Source: Sulfurovum sp. (GTDB lineage Bacteria; Campylobacterota; Campylobacteria; Campylobacterales; Sulfurovaceae). From it: a stretch of 12,087 nucleotides of DNA. The notes under the pieces were generated by a model. That model saw only the letters and a list, made by a program, of their open reading frames with translations. It was not told where the DNA came from and ran no database searches. Numbering within the stretch: the stretch's first letter is position 1; every line of letters starts with the position of its first letter. This document shows positions 1-7,579 of this stretch, piece by piece. The DNA lies in the NCBI GenBank assembly GCA_026984165.1, contig JALSSQ010000167.1:1-12087 (forward strand), in the 5' to 3' direction. Both the position numbers and the translations under genes were made by a program.

Positions 1-103
1 ACATCTGTACAGATCTAAGCAAAGAGGTAAGATATATTACTGTACAGTAATAGTCAATGATGGCAAGAATACTTTTTCTTTGCAGCCTGAGGATGAGAAA
101 TAG
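1..103 (+). CDS. C-terminal end of an unrecognised upstream gene (5' partial)
   Basis: An open frame enters from the left edge (first full codon at position 2) and runs 33 residues to a TAG at 101-103, which directly abuts the ATG of the next gene (TAGATG). The tail is hydrophilic and ends in an acidic stretch (QPEDEK). I do not recognise a family from so short a piece. That it is a real gene is supported by the unbroken frame, by the exact stop/start abutment typical of this operon, and by the GAGGATGAG sequence at its 3' end, which doubles as the ribosome binding site of the next gene. By context it should also belong to the polysaccharide cluster. It contains two palindromes described separately. 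Confidence 0.6.
   Translation, partial: HLYRSKQRGKIYYCTVIVNDGKNTFSLQPEDEK
3..52. promoter_or_regulatory. Pair of CTGTACAG-cored palindromes, possible operator or RNA hairpins
   Basis: Two perfect palindromes share the core CTGTACAG: ATCTGTACAGAT at 3-14 (12 bp) and TATTACTGTACAGTAATA at 35-52 (18 bp). Their centres are 35 bp apart. The cores sit in different codon phases of the gene that contains them, so this is not a repeated amino-acid motif. The second lies about 50 bp before the first glycosyltransferase start. It could be a dyad operator, or in RNA a 7-bp stem with a GUAC loop. No T-run follows immediately, so an intrinsic terminator is unlikely. The sequence pattern is certain; a regulatory role is a guess. 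Confidence 0.3.
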
Positions 104-1192
104 ATGAGAGTGACATTTGTGATACACTCATTGGGACATATGGGAGGAGCAGAGAAGATATTGGTAACGCTGGCTTCTGCTTTATCTACCAGAGGATATA
201 AAATCACGCTTTTGACACTTGATGACAAAAAATCGCTTTTTGAGTTACCTAAACAGATACAATTAATTCAAAAAAGAGACACAAGCGAAGAGAGAAAAAA
301 ATGGTTTCATTTACCAGTCATCGAGCAAATCAACTGGATTAAAAACCATTTGGAAAATAACCAAACAGATATCACAATTAGTCTGATAGGTGCAACCAAT
401 GTATTGGTAGCAATCGCTGCATATTTAGCACATATCCCATCCATTTTGTGGGAGCATAGCAGTTATCACCGCTCTGTTACTGAAGGCAGAGGTGCAGTAG
501 GTGCAATGGTGTGGAGAGTGTTGCGTCGGATATCTTATCCTTTGGCAAAACATTTGGTTCTGCTTACAAAAGAAGATTTGCCTAAATACCACTATGTCCA
601 ATCGGTGAGTGTTATTCCAAATCCTTTGGTGCTCAAAAATACTCACAAAGATATTATGCGTGAAAAAATTATTTTAGGTGTGGGACGTTTACATCCTGTA
701 AAAGGTTTTGATATGCTTTTGGATGCATTTGCACAATCTGGTTTGAATGATTGGCAGTTGAATATTGCGGGAGAAGGAGATGAAAGAAAAAATCTTGAAA
801 GGCAAATCAAAAGATTGGGTATTGAAGATCGTGTGAAGCTTTTGGGATTGGTAAAAGATATGGAAATGCTTTACAAAAAAAGTACTATATTTGTGCTTTC
901 ATCACGTTCAGAAGGTTTTCCAGGAGGACTATGTGAGGCGATGGGATATGGGTGCGCCTGTATTGCTTTTGACTGTCCTACAGGTCCTAAGGAGATTATT
1001 ACACCTAATGTGGATGGTATATTGGTTGAATCCAATGACGTAGATGCTTTGGCGCACTCCATGAATCATTTGGCAAATACTCCCCAAAAAAGTGCTTTGT
1101 TGGCTCAACATGCAATATCTATTAAGAAAACATTACATATAGAGACTATTGTGAAAGTATGGGAAGATATTATTGATACAGTTATAAAATAA
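104..1192 (+). CDS. Glycosyltransferase family 4 (GT-B fold)
   Basis: Likely transfers a sugar from a nucleotide-sugar donor to a lipid-linked glycan at the cytoplasmic face of the membrane. The N-terminal Rossmann half opens with the GT4 signature HSLGHMGGAEK (residues 8-18). The C-terminal donor-binding half starts at GVGRLHPVKG (192-201) and carries the E-x7-E motif, E270 and E278, followed by FDCPTGP and a DGILV segment. The whole resembles the AmsD/PglJ-like branch of GT4, and 362 residues is normal for it. The usual N/V-type residues after EGFP are replaced by GG, a minor deviation. The start is fixed by the abutting upstream stop and the GAGG at 90-93. No signal peptide is visible. Donor and linkage cannot be read from sequence. 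Confidence 0.9.
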   Translation: MRVTFVIHSLGHMGGAEKILVTLASALSTRGYKITLLTLDDKKSLFELPKQIQLIQKRDTSEERKKWFHLPVIEQINWIKNHLENNQTDITISLIGATNVLVAIAAYLAHIPSILWEHSSYHRSVTEGRGAVGAMVWRVLRRISYPLAKHLVLLTKEDLPKYHYVQSVSVIPNPLVLKNTHKDIMREKIILGVGRLHPVKGFDMLLDAFAQSGLNDWQLNIAGEGDERKNLERQIKRLGIEDRVKLLGLVKDMEMLYKKSTIFVLSSRSEGFPGGLCEAMGYGCACIAFDCPTGPKEIITPNVDGILVESNDVDALAHSMNHLANTPQKSALLAQHAISIKKTLHIETIVKVWEDIIDTVIK

Positions 1193-1196
1193 GGAG
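1191..1196 (+). promoter_or_regulatory. Strong Shine-Dalgarno AAGGAG for the acyltransferase gene
   Basis: AAGGAG overlaps the TAA stop of the preceding glycosyltransferase and lies 7 nt before the ATG at 1204. It supports that start and independent re-initiation at this junction. Confidence 0.8.
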
Positions 1197-1203
1197 TAAG
1201 AAG

Positions 1204-1737
1204 ATGTGGAATAAAATAAAATTTATTTATAGAGCTATTTATGAACGTATGATCTCGAAAACAAGGCTAGCAAAAGAACTAGGTGTAAAATTTGGTGAAA
1301 GATGTGACTTTATGACAAGATCATGGGGAAGTGAACCTTATTTGATAGAAATGGGTAATGATGTCACGACATCAAGTGGCGTAAAGTTTGTAACACACGA
1401 TGGTGGTATGCGTGTACCGCGTATACTCTATCCTCAATATAAAAAAGCGGACCTTTTTGGTAAAATTATTATAGGTAACAATGTTTTTATAGGCATGGAT
1501 GCTATGATACTTCCTGGTACAACTATTGGTGATAATGTGATTATTGGTGCACGAAGTGTCGTTAAGGGTAGTGTAAAATCCAACAGTGTGTATGCTGGTG
1601 TTTTGGCTAAATATATCTGTTCTATTGAAGAGTATGTAGAAAAAAATAAAAATAAATATGATATGACAAAGCATCTTAACCCTGAAGAGAAGAAAAAATA
1701 TTTGATTGAGAAGTATCAAAAAAAAGAATACAAATGA
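1204..1737 (+). CDS. Left-handed beta-helix (hexapeptide-repeat) acyltransferase
   Basis: A 177-residue protein of the maltose/serine/sugar O-acetyltransferase superfamily (LbH fold), which moves an acyl group, usually acetyl from acetyl-CoA, onto a sugar hydroxyl or amine. The N-terminus (1-30) is a basic helix. A short coil follows with VTHDGG at 63-68, where H65 is the probable catalytic base. After a loop, the hexapeptide repeats run over about 87-125 (GKIIIG, NNVFIG, ILPGTTIG, DNVIIG, ARSVV). The tail is strongly charged and lysine-rich. No membrane segment is seen, so it should act in the cytosol on a nucleotide sugar or lipid-linked intermediate. It is preceded by AAGGAG, and its stop overlaps the next start by 4 bp (ATGA). 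An A8 run at 1718-1725 near the 3' end is in frame. The acceptor is unknown. Confidence 0.88.
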   Translation: MWNKIKFIYRAIYERMISKTRLAKELGVKFGERCDFMTRSWGSEPYLIEMGNDVTTSSGVKFVTHDGGMRVPRILYPQYKKADLFGKIIIGNNVFIGMDAMILPGTTIGDNVIIGARSVVKGSVKSNSVYAGVLAKYICSIEEYVEKNKNKYDMTKHLNPEEKKKYLIEKYQKKEYK

Positions 1738-2777
1738 AAAATATATTACTTATCGGTGCAAGACAGAATAAATTTGATGCCAATGACAGAGGGGGTGTTA
1801 CGGTACTTTTTGAACTTCTTATTAAAGAGTTTCACTCACGTGATATAACATTTGATGTGATAGATACGCTAAAGGCAAACAATGGTGGTAGCCTGCGTAC
1901 ACTTTTAGGAAGTATCAAGAGTATTGTGATGCAAGGATGCAAATATGATCATATTTCGTTGCATGGAACGCACAATAGTTTCTATTATTTGGCGCCAGTG
2001 GTTCTACTGGTGGCAAAAATATGTAAAAAACGTACCAGTATTCGTCTTTTTGCCGGTGATTTTGGAGACTATTATGATAGTGCAAATCCATTGAAGCAAT
2101 GGCTTGCGAGACAAATATTGCAACATACCGATACAGTATTTTTTGAATTAAAATTTTTGGTTGAAAGATTTATTACATACAATAAACATACTTATTGGTT
2201 TCCCAATGTGAGAGAAGCTGCTATACAAAATGTCAAAACAAGGAAATTTCGTAAAAAATTTATCTATTTAGGTACAATCAATAAAGAAAAAGGTATTGAT
2301 GAAATTGTAGAAACCTCCAAAAGATTACCAGAAGAGTATCAGTGTGATTTGTATGGTCCGTTAATTGATGAAAAATATAATGCAGACTATTTCAAATCAC
2401 AGGGTGTGAAGTATATGGGTGTTGTAGCACCTCATGAAGTACCAGCACTCCTTGAAGCGTATGATGTACTGGTATTGCCATCTTATAGAGAAGGCTATCC
2501 AGGTGTAATTATAGAGGCATTTGCTGCAGGTATGCCTGTTATTGCAACAAAGTTGCCAGGTATTATAGAGATGTGTGATGAGAAAAAAAATGCATTGTTG
2601 ATAGATGTGGGCAGTACAGAACAACTTTATGATGCAATTGTCTCTATTGATGAAGATAGTTATCAATTATTACACCAAAATGCCTTAGAGGCATTTGCAC
2701 AGTATGACTCTGAAAAACAGACTGACAATTTTTTGACAAAAATTGGATACACTTTTGATAGCAAAAAAAGGACATAA
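1734..2777 (+). CDS. Glycosyltransferase family 4, second copy
   Basis: A 347-residue GT-B glycosyltransferase. The N-terminal half begins KNILLIGARQ and has the nucleotide/acceptor-loop glycines (DRGGV, residues 18-22). The C-terminal donor domain begins around FIYLGTINKEKGID (about 175-189) and holds the E-x7-E motif with E253 and E261 inside REGYPGVIIEAF, followed by AAGMPVIATKLPG. Divergence from the first GT4 in the operon is high, so they are not a recent duplication and probably add different sugars. The start overlaps the acyltransferase stop (ATGA, 1734-1737), and no good Shine-Dalgarno is visible, which suggests translational coupling. The TAA at 2775-2777 abuts the next ATG exactly. 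An A8 run at 2583-2590 lies within the coding frame. Sugar specificity cannot be told. Confidence 0.9.
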   Translation: MKNILLIGARQNKFDANDRGGVTVLFELLIKEFHSRDITFDVIDTLKANNGGSLRTLLGSIKSIVMQGCKYDHISLHGTHNSFYYLAPVVLLVAKICKKRTSIRLFAGDFGDYYDSANPLKQWLARQILQHTDTVFFELKFLVERFITYNKHTYWFPNVREAAIQNVKTRKFRKKFIYLGTINKEKGIDEIVETSKRLPEEYQCDLYGPLIDEKYNADYFKSQGVKYMGVVAPHEVPALLEAYDVLVLPSYREGYPGVIIEAFAAGMPVIATKLPGIIEMCDEKKNALLIDVGSTEQLYDAIVSIDEDSYQLLHQNALEAFAQYDSEKQTDNFLTKIGYTFDSKKRT

Positions 2778-4181
2778 ATGGATTTTGATAGTATATTACA
2801 TAAATATCAGCAAAGTTATTACAAATTACCTCAAAGTGTTAAATCATTTTTAGGCGGTATTTATGGGAATATTCCTTTATCTGTCAGGTTCGGAAGTGCT
2901 TATAGGGAGCATCAAAAGCTATTGTATGATTTTTTGGAAAAAGATACCCAATATCAGCTTGATTATCAATACAACAAAACATTAGAGACCCTACAGTTTG
3001 CACAAGATCATGTACCCTATTATCAGGAGTTATTTCAGGTATATGGGTTTGATGTAAGTCATTTTAAAGACTTTTCTGATTTAAATAGTTTGCCCCATCT
3101 TACAAAAGAGATTATACGTGATAAAATAGATACACTTTATACAGATGTCGCAGATAAGCCAATAGCATATTATACGGGTGGAAGCTCTTCTGTTCCTACA
3201 AAACTTTATGCACCTCTTTCTGTTTCAAGAGCTAAAGAAAAGGTCTATTTTAACTATGTTTTTTCGCTTTTGGGGTATAGGTATAGAGAACATGCTGTTT
3301 CTCTTCAGGGGCGCGGAAATTTTGATATATCAACTGGTAAACTGTGGGAATATCAAAATGTTGATAATTATCTTTTGCTCTCAATCAATCATTTGCAAAC
3401 AGAATATATTGAAGCTATATATAATGAAGTGATGCACTGGAAGCCAAAAGTGTTTTATGGTTTCCCCAGTGCAGTGATGCTGTTTATTCGAGCATGTCGC
3501 AGTGTAGATATTTTGCATATGGAGAATGTTGAGGGTGTGATGCTTACTTCGGAGAGTGTTTCCTGGGAACATATAGATGAGATAAAAACATTTTTTCCAA
3601 AAAGTAAGATTATCTCTCAATATGGGCATACAGAGCGTGTTGTATTTGCCTATAGAGAAGAGAAAAAAGATTATCAATTTTTAAATGCATACGGCTTGGT
3701 AACAAGTCATAAGCAAGAGATTGTAGGTACTTCTTTTGATAATTTTGTTATGCCCTACATCAATTATAAAACAGGTGATTTTTTGGGGAAAACAGCCTAT
3801 ATAGAAAGGACGGAGGTTGTGCATTCAGCTAGTAGTTTGCAAGGAAGAATGCAAGATTTTTTAGTCACTAAGGAGAAAACATTGATACCTATTCTCTCTA
3901 TAGGTTCTGGACACTTTAGCAATTATGATGCCATAAAGAAGGCACAATTTTATCAGGATACTCCTGGAAAGGCTATTTTGTATCTACAAAGTGATATGCA
4001 AGAACAAATCGATGTATCAGAAATGATTAGGCAGATGCAGGAGCGCACAAAAAATCAAATTGAATTTGAGATTCAATTTGTGGATACAATCCAAGATACA
4101 CAAAGACATAAACATATTTTTTGTATTCAAAAACTTGATATGAAGCACTATAGTGAAGATCTTATTGATAGGCAGGAGTAA
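2778..4181 (+). CDS. CapK / phenylacetate-CoA ligase-like adenylate-forming enzyme
   Basis: A 467-residue member of the ANL (AMP-binding) superfamily, closest in style to the CapK-like proteins of capsule loci. Such enzymes activate a carboxylic acid as an acyl-AMP and pass it to a thiol or amine. Visible motifs in order are the glycine/serine loop TGGSSSVPT (residues 133-141), SQYGHTE (280-286, the aromatic-G-x-T-E adenine-pocket motif) and YKTGD (330-334, with D334 as the probable ribose-binding aspartate). A small C-terminal domain follows (about 370-460) and ends in a basic RHKH segment where these enzymes often place a lysine. AAGGA at 2768-2772 precedes the ATG, which directly follows the previous stop. 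No carrier-protein or CoA-ligase partner gene is in the window. The substrate is unknown; an acyl or amino-acid substituent for the glycan is my inference. Confidence 0.85.
   Translation: MDFDSILHKYQQSYYKLPQSVKSFLGGIYGNIPLSVRFGSAYREHQKLLYDFLEKDTQYQLDYQYNKTLETLQFAQDHVPYYQELFQVYGFDVSHFKDFSDLNSLPHLTKEIIRDKIDTLYTDVADKPIAYYTGGSSSVPTKLYAPLSVSRAKEKVYFNYVFSLLGYRYREHAVSLQGRGNFDISTGKLWEYQNVDNYLLLSINHLQTEYIEAIYNEVMHWKPKVFYGFPSAVMLFIRACRSVDILHMENVEGVMLTSESVSWEHIDEIKTFFPKSKIISQYGHTERVVFAYREEKKDYQFLNAYGLVTSHKQEIVGTSFDNFVMPYINYKTGDFLGKTAYIERTEVVHSASSLQGRMQDFLVTKEKTLIPILSIGSGHFSNYDAIKKAQFYQDTPGKAILYLQSDMQEQIDVSEMIRQMQERTKNQIEFEIQFVDTIQDTQRHKHIFCIQKLDMKHYSEDLIDRQE
4174..4178 (+). promoter_or_regulatory. Shine-Dalgarno AGGAG fixing the amidotransferase start
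   Basis: AGGAG ends 6 nt before the ATG at 4185. That start gives Met-Cys-Gly-Ile, which the enzyme needs so that Cys becomes the N-terminal nucleophile after Met removal. Confidence 0.8.
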
Positions 4182-4184
4182 TAT

Positions 4185-5981
4185 ATGTGTGGAATAGCTG
4201 GTGTTTATTATAAAAAAAGAGTCAATGCTTCTCAAAAAGAGAGATTTAAAACACTTGTGCGCACTTCACAACATCAGCGTGGACCAGATGCATTTGGACA
4301 TAAACGCATCAAGGATAATTTCGATTTTTATCATAATCGGCTTTCTATTATCGATTTGGAACATGCTGCACAGCCTATGGAAGATGAGCAGAGTATCATT
4401 GTGTTTAATGGAGAAATATATAACTATAAAATACTTAAAGACCCACATGAAAATTATAAGTATGATTCAGACACAGAAGTGCTTTTGAAGGGGTTTGCAA
4501 AACACAAATTTGATTTTTTGCATCAGACAAAATCGATGTTTGGTTTTGCACATTATGATAAACATGAAGAGAAATTGACCTTATGTCGTGACCGCATAGG
4601 TATTAAACAAGTTTACTATATAGATAATGATGAGGTATTTGCTTTTGCTTCTACGATAACACCATTGACACTTTTTTCGCAAAAAAATTTGAATAAAGAT
4701 GTCTTGTGGGGATATTATCTCAATCGTGCATTTAAAGCACCCGAAACGATTTTTGATGATATTAAAGAGCTTGAAGCAGGCAGTTTTATTACTTTTGATA
4801 CACAACGTGAATATATCAGCAAACAAGAGAAATGGTGGCAAAGAAGCAAATTGCAAAATAGCCAACAAGATGAGAACACAGTTTTAGAAGATATAGAGTC
4901 ACTTTTGCATACATCTGTCAAAGAGCGATTGGTTGCTGATGTGTCTGTAGGCAGTTTTTTGAGTGGGGGTGTGGATTCTGGTCTGATAACAGCGATTGCG
5001 GCAAAGTACAAGCCGAATTTAGAAGTTTTTACTGTAGCTATGGAAGACCCAGCTTATGATGAATCTGCTTATGCAAAAGCTATTGCAAAGCGTTATAATC
5101 TTCGTTATCATGAAGTAATGTTAACAGGACGTGAATTTGTAGATGAGATGCAAAGCTGGATTACGATGCAAGATGATATCGTAGCAAATCCCTCAGCATT
5201 GATGCTCCATAAGCTTGCACAGCTTGCACAGCATAACGGATATAAAGTTATGTTGGCAGGAGAAGGTGCTGATGAACTTTTTGCCGGATATGCAAGTTAC
5301 AAACGTTTTTTGTATGCTAAAGAAGCTTATAAATATATTGGTCTTTTAAAACCATTTGCTAAACCCATCTCCAAGCTTTTTGCATCAGACAGCAGAAAAG
5401 CATTTTTTGTTTACAATCTGCTATCTAATCCACGTTTTTATGGAACAGCACAACTTTTTGAACCACCATTGATTGAAAAATTATTGCATCATCAGGTAGT
5501 TCAATCAGAGGCAATGACACTTAAAGAGGCACTTGATAGAGACATTAAAGACAGAGTGCCTAATGATTTGCTCACAAGTAATGGTGATAGGGCAGCTATG
5601 GGTGCTTCCATAGAAGCCAGGGTACCCTTTTTGGCACATGAGTTAGTTGAATACACTGCTTCTATTGATGAAACGCTTTTTGTACAAAACAAACAGATGA
5701 AGTATTTACTTAAGAAGATAGCCCAAAAGTACATTCCCCATGAAAATATCTATCGTAAAAAAGTGGGATTTGAAATGCCAATGAACAGATGGTTAAGAGA
5801 CGAATTTAAAGAGATAATGATGGATCTTATAGCTAATTCGGTACAAAAAGATGTGTTAGATATAGGTGTCATAGAAGCGCTCTATAAAGATCATCTCTCT
5901 GGTAAAATAGATGCTGGAGGTAAGCTATTTGCCTTTATGTCTCTGGAACTTAGTTACAGACATCTTAGCCGTATAGCTTAA
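4185..5981 (+). CDS. asnB: Asparagine synthase (glutamine-hydrolysing)-like amidotransferase
   Basis: A two-domain class II amidotransferase of 598 residues. The N-terminal glutaminase domain has the nucleophile Cys2 (MCGIAG), RGPD at 32-35, FNGEIYNY from residue 74 and the RDRIGIK segment at 135-141. The synthetase domain has the PP-loop SGGVDS (260-265), GEGADELFAGY (359-369), the R-x2-M-x2-SIEARVPF segment around 468-482 and RKKVGFEMP near 525. All catalytic landmarks are present, so it should make ammonia from glutamine and use it on an adenylated carboxylate. In polysaccharide clusters this family often amidates uronic acids (WbpS of Pseudomonas O-antigen loci) rather than making free asparagine. 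Being embedded in this operon points to glycan modification. The usual Pro after RDR-x-G-x-K is Gln142. The symbol denotes the family, not proven asparagine synthesis. Confidence 0.92.
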   Translation: MCGIAGVYYKKRVNASQKERFKTLVRTSQHQRGPDAFGHKRIKDNFDFYHNRLSIIDLEHAAQPMEDEQSIIVFNGEIYNYKILKDPHENYKYDSDTEVLLKGFAKHKFDFLHQTKSMFGFAHYDKHEEKLTLCRDRIGIKQVYYIDNDEVFAFASTITPLTLFSQKNLNKDVLWGYYLNRAFKAPETIFDDIKELEAGSFITFDTQREYISKQEKWWQRSKLQNSQQDENTVLEDIESLLHTSVKERLVADVSVGSFLSGGVDSGLITAIAAKYKPNLEVFTVAMEDPAYDESAYAKAIAKRYNLRYHEVMLTGREFVDEMQSWITMQDDIVANPSALMLHKLAQLAQHNGYKVMLAGEGADELFAGYASYKRFLYAKEAYKYIGLLKPFAKPISKLFASDSRKAFFVYNLLSNPRFYGTAQLFEPPLIEKLLHHQVVQSEAMTLKEALDRDIKDRVPNDLLTSNGDRAAMGASIEARVPFLAHELVEYTASIDETLFVQNKQMKYLLKKIAQKYIPHENIYRKKVGFEMPMNRWLRDEFKEIMMDLIANSVQKDVLDIGVIEALYKDHLSGKIDAGGKLFAFMSLELSYRHLSRIA

Positions 5982-5985
5982 GTAT

Positions 5986-5990
5986 AAGGA
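5986..5990 (+). promoter_or_regulatory. Shine-Dalgarno AAGGA supporting a GTG start
   Basis: AAGGA sits 8 nt before the GTG at 5999 and 4 nt after the preceding stop. It supports the non-ATG start of the heparinase-family gene. Confidence 0.75.
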
Positions 5991-5998
5991 AACAAATC

Positions 5999-7579
5999 GT
6001 GCGCAAATTTATAAGAATTTTGAATACTATAAAATATCTTAAAGCCAAACAGATTTTTTATAGAATCTATTATCTGTTTCGCAACAGATTTGTCAGTATT
6101 TTAAGCCCCTCTTTAAAGCCTGTTAAAAATATCAAGGCAAGCAATATAGATGCTCACACATGGATAGATGCTTATGAGACTTTTGAAGCACCTTCAACAT
6201 TTACATTTATTGGACTGTCTCATACTTTTGCACAAAATAAGATAGATTGGAATTATCATGATTTGGGAAAACTATGGAATTACAATCTTACCTATTTTGA
6301 TTTTTTGCTTCAAAAGAGTATGACCAAAGAGCAAGGTTTGAAGCTTATAAAAAGTTTTATGCATTATCCTGAATCTATAAGAGGTAAAAAGATGCCTTTT
6401 CCTATTTCACTTAGAACAGTTAATTTTATCAAGTTTCTTTGTAAATATCAGATTCAAGATCAAGAGATTGAGGATTTTGTTTATGCTGAGTATCGAGTCT
6501 TACTGCAAAATATTGAATATCATATTTTAGGCAATCATTTGCTTGAAAACGGTTTTTCTCTTCTCTTTGGTGCATATTATTTTCATGATGAACAGTTATA
6601 TAGGCATGCAACAAATATTTTATATGAAGAATTAGATGAACAGATTCTTGAAGATGGTGCACATTTTGAGCTTTCTCCTATGTATCATCAAATTATGTTG
6701 CATCGTCTTTTAGATATAATCAATCTGCTTGAACACAATAAGTGGAAAGAAGACAATCTCTTGAAATTTCTAAAAGAAAAAGCAAGCAGTATGCTCTCTT
6801 GGCTTGAAGTTATATCTTATCGCAATGGTGATTTGCCTAGACTCAATGATACTGCTGAATCTATTGCGCCAAACAATGTTGTATTGTACAAATATGCAAA
6901 GGATTTACATATATCATGGCAAAAAAGTCAATTAGGTGCATCAGGATATCGAAAAAGAGAAAGGGATAGATATGAGTGTTTGGTCGATATAGGCAATATT
7001 GGTCCAGATTATATCCCAGGACATGCACATAGTGATATAGGACATTTTGAACTTTATATTGATGGTTCGCCTCTGCTTGTAGATACAGGGCTTTCTACGT
7101 ATGAAAATAACAGCATTAGAGAGTATGAACGGTCTGCTTTTGCACATAATACCGTAGTGATTAATCAAAAAGATCAAAGTCAAATGTGGGGTGGCTTTCG
7201 TGTTGCAAATCGTGCACATGTAGTAAATACGAAAGAAGATAGATTATCTATTTTGGTGACACATGATGCCTATAAAAAAGAGGGTATTTTGCACACCCGT
7301 TCATGGTTTTTTGAAGAAAAGTCTATTATAATAAAAGATAACATAGACGGGAAGAAAGCATCAAAAATCACCTCTTTTTTACATTTTCATCCCAATGTAC
7401 ATGTCGATTTAACAAACAATATTATTGAAACAGATAAAGTACGTATAGTGTTTAAGGGTATTAAAAATATTTATATGAAGAGATATGATTATGCATTGGG
7501 ATTTAACAAAAGAGTAGAAAGTATGGTTGCCATACTGGAAACAGATTTTATATCAACAATGGAGATAATAATTAAATGA
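5999..7579 (+). CDS. Heparinase II/III-family polysaccharide lyase-like protein
   Basis: A 526-residue protein of the heparinase II/III family: an alpha-helical toroid followed by a beta-sandwich, which cleaves uronate-containing polysaccharides by beta-elimination. The hallmark LWNYNLTYFDFL is at residues 92-103. Candidate catalytic residues are N179 and H180 (GNHLLENG), Y229 (SPMYH) and H342 or H344 (GHAHSD, 341-346), followed by the conserved LYIDGSPLLVDTGLSTYE strand region. The N-terminus is basic and amphipathic (RKFIRILNTIKYLKAKQI) and has no cleavable signal peptide that I can see. It matches the leaderless form commonly found inside exopolysaccharide operons, whose role may be editing or binding the polymer. 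It uses a GTG start with AAGGA, and its TGA overlaps the next ATG (ATGA). Activity and substrate are not provable here. Confidence 0.88.
   Translation: MRKFIRILNTIKYLKAKQIFYRIYYLFRNRFVSILSPSLKPVKNIKASNIDAHTWIDAYETFEAPSTFTFIGLSHTFAQNKIDWNYHDLGKLWNYNLTYFDFLLQKSMTKEQGLKLIKSFMHYPESIRGKKMPFPISLRTVNFIKFLCKYQIQDQEIEDFVYAEYRVLLQNIEYHILGNHLLENGFSLLFGAYYFHDEQLYRHATNILYEELDEQILEDGAHFELSPMYHQIMLHRLLDIINLLEHNKWKEDNLLKFLKEKASSMLSWLEVISYRNGDLPRLNDTAESIAPNNVVLYKYAKDLHISWQKSQLGASGYRKRERDRYECLVDIGNIGPDYIPGHAHSDIGHFELYIDGSPLLVDTGLSTYENNSIREYERSAFAHNTVVINQKDQSQMWGGFRVANRAHVVNTKEDRLSILVTHDAYKKEGILHTRSWFFEEKSIIIKDNIDGKKASKITSFLHFHPNVHVDLTNNIIETDKVRIVFKGIKNIYMKRYDYALGFNKRVESMVAILETDFISTMEIIIK

Noticed and set aside
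1372..1719. 115-residue open frame on the - strand
   Set aside because: It lies wholly inside the beta-helix acyltransferase gene, whose protein is clearly conserved; the antisense product is low-complexity (Ile/Phe/Tyr-rich) and matches nothing I know.
1718..1725. A8 run near the end of the acyltransferase gene, with another A8 at 2583-2590 in the second GT4, considered as phase-variation tracts
   Set aside because: Such runs are common in AT-rich Lys-coding sequence, both genes are in frame, and phase-variable tracts in this group are usually longer G/C runs.
3178..3432. 84-residue + strand frame inside the CapK-like gene
   Set aside because: It is out of frame with a protein carrying clear ANL motifs; the product looks like a frame-shadow rich in Phe and Leu.
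4715..5011. 98-residue open frame on the - strand within the amidotransferase gene
   Set aside because: It is antisense to the conserved PP-loop region; the frame is open as a by-product of codon use.
5214..5231. 9-bp tandem duplication GCTTGCACA
   Set aside because: It encodes a Leu-Ala-Gln repeat in an amidotransferase helix and stays in frame; only two copies, so no sign of a functional repeat array.
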